A stretch of DNA of 21,656 nt from Rhizopus sp. PT2906 (lineage: Eukaryota; Mucoromycota; Mucoromycetes; Mucorales; Rhizopodaceae), in contig JAMYHX010000611.1 in the NCBI GenBank assembly GCA_025529335.1, positions 1-21,656 on the forward strand, written 5' to 3'. A model generated the notes under the pieces. The model was not told where the DNA came from, made no database searches, and saw only the letters and a program-made list of their open reading frames with translations. The position numbers were made by a program, and so were the translations under genes. Positions 18,701-21,656 of this stretch are shown here, in pieces (the stretch's first letter is position 1; each line of letters starts with the position of its first letter).

Positions 18701-19713
18701 ATGCAACGAAAAAACCAAAATGAAACTCATTCAATGCTGGTATCATTGGATTCTACTTCATCTTCATCAGCAAGTGCCTCATCAACAGTATCAGAATCAG
18801 TGACAGATGGTAGGTATCATTTTTTTCTTTTAGTCGTTTGACGTTTCATTGTTATCCTGATGCAAAAGTTAGACAAAGAACATTGGCAGGAACGTTGGTC
18901 AGGGCCACTTGTTCGAGCTACTTTGCCTGCTCTTCCACCTGTACATTCCCATTTGCAATATAGCCCTTACCAGCCTAGAATGCATAGGCCACGATTGACA
19001 GCAACATTGTGGGAAGATGAGAGCACGCTATGCTACCAGGTCGACACTCGAGGGATTTGTGTAGCTCGTCGTCAAGGTAATATTAAAGGACATGTGTCAT
19101 ATGTCATTCTTATGTGGTTATTTAGATAACAACATGATAAATGGTACCAAATTATTGAATGTGGCTGGTATGTCTCGTGGTAAACGAGATGGCATATTAA
19201 AGAACGAAAGAGGAAGAGTCGTTGTCAAGGTAGGAGCAATGCATTTAAAAGGTGTCTGGTGAGTATAGAGTTTCTATAGACATCACGCCATGTTTATTCA
19301 TAATTTACAGGATCCCTTTTGCTCGAGCAAAGACATTGGCTACTCAATTCAACATCCTGGATGCTCTTTATCCTATCTTTGCAGATGACCCAGTCTCTTT
19401 CCTTTACCCTTCTCACTTTTATCAATTACATAATGGCCCGGTTATAAACCCATATCAACGTGGTCAAGCCGAGAGTTCTGCCGAAGGTAAAAAAGATCTT
19501 TTTGCATCATTCACTCTTATTTGACATTGGATTAGTCAATAACTCGATTTCCCCTGTTAAACAATATCCTGGTGAGTTTTGGTGATTGCTTTATGTGTGT
19601 CTGTTTATGTTTGTTTGTGTAAAGGTCGATGTGATAAATTAGCTGTAAAGATAAATCATTGTATTGACAAGTTTTTTGACAATAAAAATAAGCATTATTA
19701 CAATCATTGTTAA
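18701..19713 (+). CDS. StuA-type APSES-domain transcription factor, compact
   Basis: Exons 18701-18809, 18873-19076, 19126-19258, 19311-19486, 19536-19571 and 19625-19713 give 248 residues. Residues about 75-180 are an APSES DNA-binding domain (KilA-N-like fold) of the StuA/Phd1/Asm1 group. Key stretches are LTATLWEDESTLCYQVDTRG, ICVARRQDNNMINGTKLLNV, AGMSRGKRDGILKNERGR, VGAMHLKGVWIPFARA and DALYPIFADDPVSFLYP. Members control development, such as conidiation or pseudohyphal growth in ascomycetes. The N-terminus is Ser-rich. Ascomycete StuA is about 600 residues; here almost nothing follows the domain. The first intron must end at AG 18872 to keep frame. The last exon is uncertain: an alternative acceptor at 19716 (TTAACAG) would replace the final 28 residues with eight and end at about 19742. 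In-frame codons upstream of ATG 18701 exist but look like leader sequence. Confidence 0.85.
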
Positions 19714-20918
19714 CAGAACCGAGAGTGACGTTTGACATATAGGCTGGCTAGACATATGGAGTCATTGACTTAACCCCTCCTTTCCCCTCTCCCCCCTCTG
19801 TCTCTATTTCTTATTAAAGAATAGATGCATTCTTATTTAAGGTGCACTCATTATGTGAAATGAAGTTAATTCATCCCATTTGTTTGAGAAAAGGGGCAGA
19901 TCAATAATAAAAAAAAGTTAGAAATTAAGATATATATTCCTTTTTTTTTTTCCTTTTGTAACATTGTATTCAAGGTTCATTATAAATAATTGACCTCATC
20001 ATCACAGGCATGCAATTTGCCCTTCCATTATTCTTGCTCCTGAAAAAATATTCCTTCGTTGGCTTCCCATACCAACCAATGAAAATGCTGGATTACCCTA
20101 AGCATGTTGGATTGTTCTGTTACTGCACTGTCATATCATTGTAGACATCTTCTAAAATAGCAGCTATATTATATTGAATATCGGTGTTTATCATGTCTCA
20201 AGTCATTAATGTATAATTCAAATATATTACAGGCTAAAGCTGATATTAAAGGAGTAGAATTAATAAATGAAACAGATAACTAGGGACATTTAATCTCTTC
20301 TGTTTCTATTATTAATATCTGAACCATTGGCCCATACGAAGTGCCTTTTAGATGTAATGAGTAGATTAACCGTATATGAAATGAATGTCTTTTTTCTTGA
20401 AAATAATATTACAGTCTGAACCCAGTTTACATTGACTGAGCAGTTATTCATGTTGAAGGTGGGCAAGAAAAAATTGATCAATTCATTAAAGCTTTGAACA
20501 GATTGTATACCTGAGAAACACTCTAGTGACGTACTCTACTTTGAATAAGAAGAGGAATACATTTTATTAACTACATGAACATTTTTATCTTACACTTGTC
20601 ACTGAAAATACGTGATAATTCAATTGCGAGAAGTGTATTATTAGTATTCAGATGTTTAATATGACTGATTGATATTAGTTGAGCTATTATTGAACGCCAT
20701 TTAAGTTATCTTATTTATCACTAAAATAGCCAATCCTCATCTTTACAATGATTCCGCCCCCTGATAAAGTGGTTCTTCTGTGTTTGTTATTACCATGGCT
20801 TAGCAATCACAAACAATTTAAGTTGTTGAAACAACTCAAAGCTTCTATATTACGCTTCTTAATAAGATTTCTTTGCAATTTAGTATGGTTGAATCATTAT
20901 TTCTTGGTAACAAGGTAA
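19714..20918. other. Intergenic AT-rich region
   Basis: After the APSES gene there is a pyrimidine-rich tract (about 19772-19806), then AT-rich DNA with no recognisable gene. A 56-codon frame at 20748-20918 is in the same frame as the broken coding fragment that follows, separated from it by a single TAA. Its hydrophobic translation is not assignable. Confidence 0.4.
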
Positions 20919-21260
20919 TTGTGTAGGGTAGTACTAAAGGTACTGCAAAATCCAAAAAAGATAATGCTCCCCCAAGCTGCAGAGCAAAAGTTTGCCAAGG
21001 CTATTTGTAGTTTAAATCAGAAACTACTCAGGGCTGCTATACGAGAGGGTGTCAACGAAGCTGAGCCATGCTCACTGTTCATTGAACCGTTCTTGTCTGG
21101 CCTCTTTGACCACTACTAGATATCTTGAAACTAAGAAAAATTCTACCAATCCATCCGTGCAACGTCCTGATCTCTGCATAACAAAGCCTCTTGGCCACAG
21201 GTAGCATCATTTGTCGTATTTCCATGTTTATATCAAAGGATATTGCACTCTCTGTCGTCA
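20919..21260 (+). pseudogene. Broken coding fragment, probable multicopy family of Mucorales
   Basis: A frame from 20919 to TAG 21117-21119 has no ATG start but protein-like composition: ICSLNQKLLRAAIREGVNEA, then EAEPCSLFIEPFLSGLFD. Immediately after it another frame continues plausibly (about 21114-21206) with LETKKNSTNPSVQRPDLCIT and is ended by a TAG. A third frame (about 21203-21262) reads SIICRISMFISKDIALSVVK. From memory, proteins with an AEQKxAKAI...EAEPCSLFxEPFL...RPDxC order occur in many copies in Rhizopus and Mucor genomes. Their function is unknown to me. The fragment is frameshifted and incomplete at both ends. The assignment is from memory and unverified. Confidence 0.45.
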
Positions 21261-21656
21261 AATAAACAACATGTTTCATACACAAGCCAAAGTCATCTTA
21301 AATATTAACATGATATCTCATATTAAGCTCACAGCAGTAATTCGTGATATCTGTAGTCTATAGTAGTTGATGCGTCATATATTATAATTCACTGGATGTT
21401 GACAATATTTATTCTTGTAAAGTAATACACATGTTACATTAACTTCATTTTCTTCGTCTTGAAATAACATACAATGGAATAAAAAGAATTCGGTCTTGAT
21501 GTTTCTTTGATTACTTCATAATTCCAATATCACTTTGATATAGTTGTATATGCGTGTTTCAGTATTAAACTACATAATATACTGTTTTATTAAAAATAAA
21601 TTTCAGAAAGAGGATAAAATTATGACGTATATGAAAAAAATAATTGGCGCATATTA
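21261..21656. other. AT-rich end of window without a visible gene
   Basis: I see no supported coding region, RNA gene or repeat in the last 400 bp. A frame on the minus strand (21285-21079) lies opposite the broken fragment and is taken as its shadow. Confidence 0.45.

Overview
The window looks like nuclear DNA of a filamentous fungus, most likely Mucoromycota (Mucorales). The DNA is AT-rich, with many 50-90 nt GT-AG introns. It carries an APSES (StuA-type) transcription factor, a fungal MIT-domain protein and VPS52, and it has Helitron, Fanzor and pogo-like remnants. The assignment rests on gene content and style, not on a search.

Layout. 1-486: apparent 3' end of a pogo/Tc1-like DNA transposon (acidic tail of a coding frame, 3' flank, terminal inverted repeat ending at a TA). 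487-3273: AT-rich, no supported gene. 3274-5112 (+): intronless short XPB/SSL2-type helicase. 5406-6485 (-): intronless DUF2461 protein, convergent with it. 6486-8935: gene-free, with a strongly G-rich tract. 8936-9853 (+): five-exon orphan gene including a 35-nt exon. 10434-10940 (+): three-exon RFWD3-type RING protein without WD40 repeats. 11002-13714 (+): twelve-exon VPS52 (GARP/EARP tethering subunit), starting only 61 bp after the RING gene.

13770-16350 is a transposon graveyard, all on the minus strand. A Helitron replicase N-terminal region (16053-14824) is one open frame except for two nonsense codons. About 240 bp further on is a broken Fanzor (eukaryotic TnpB-like RuvC nuclease) remnant (about 14580-13807), one of whose frameshifts is explained by an 11-bp tandem duplication. 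This Helitron-Fanzor juxtaposition is the most interesting part of the window.

16482-18375 (-): five-exon MIT-domain protein with a polyglutamine run. It is divergent from 18701-19713 (+), a compact StuA-type APSES regulator; about 325 bp separate the two start codons. 19714-21656 is mostly non-coding but holds a broken coding fragment (about 20919-21260) that resembles, from memory, a multicopy protein family of Mucorales.

The host genes serve DNA and chromatin functions (helicase, RING), endosome-to-Golgi traffic (VPS52, possibly the MIT protein) and development (APSES). They do not form an operon-like pathway. Exon borders were deduced by hand from splice signals, reading phase and family similarity.
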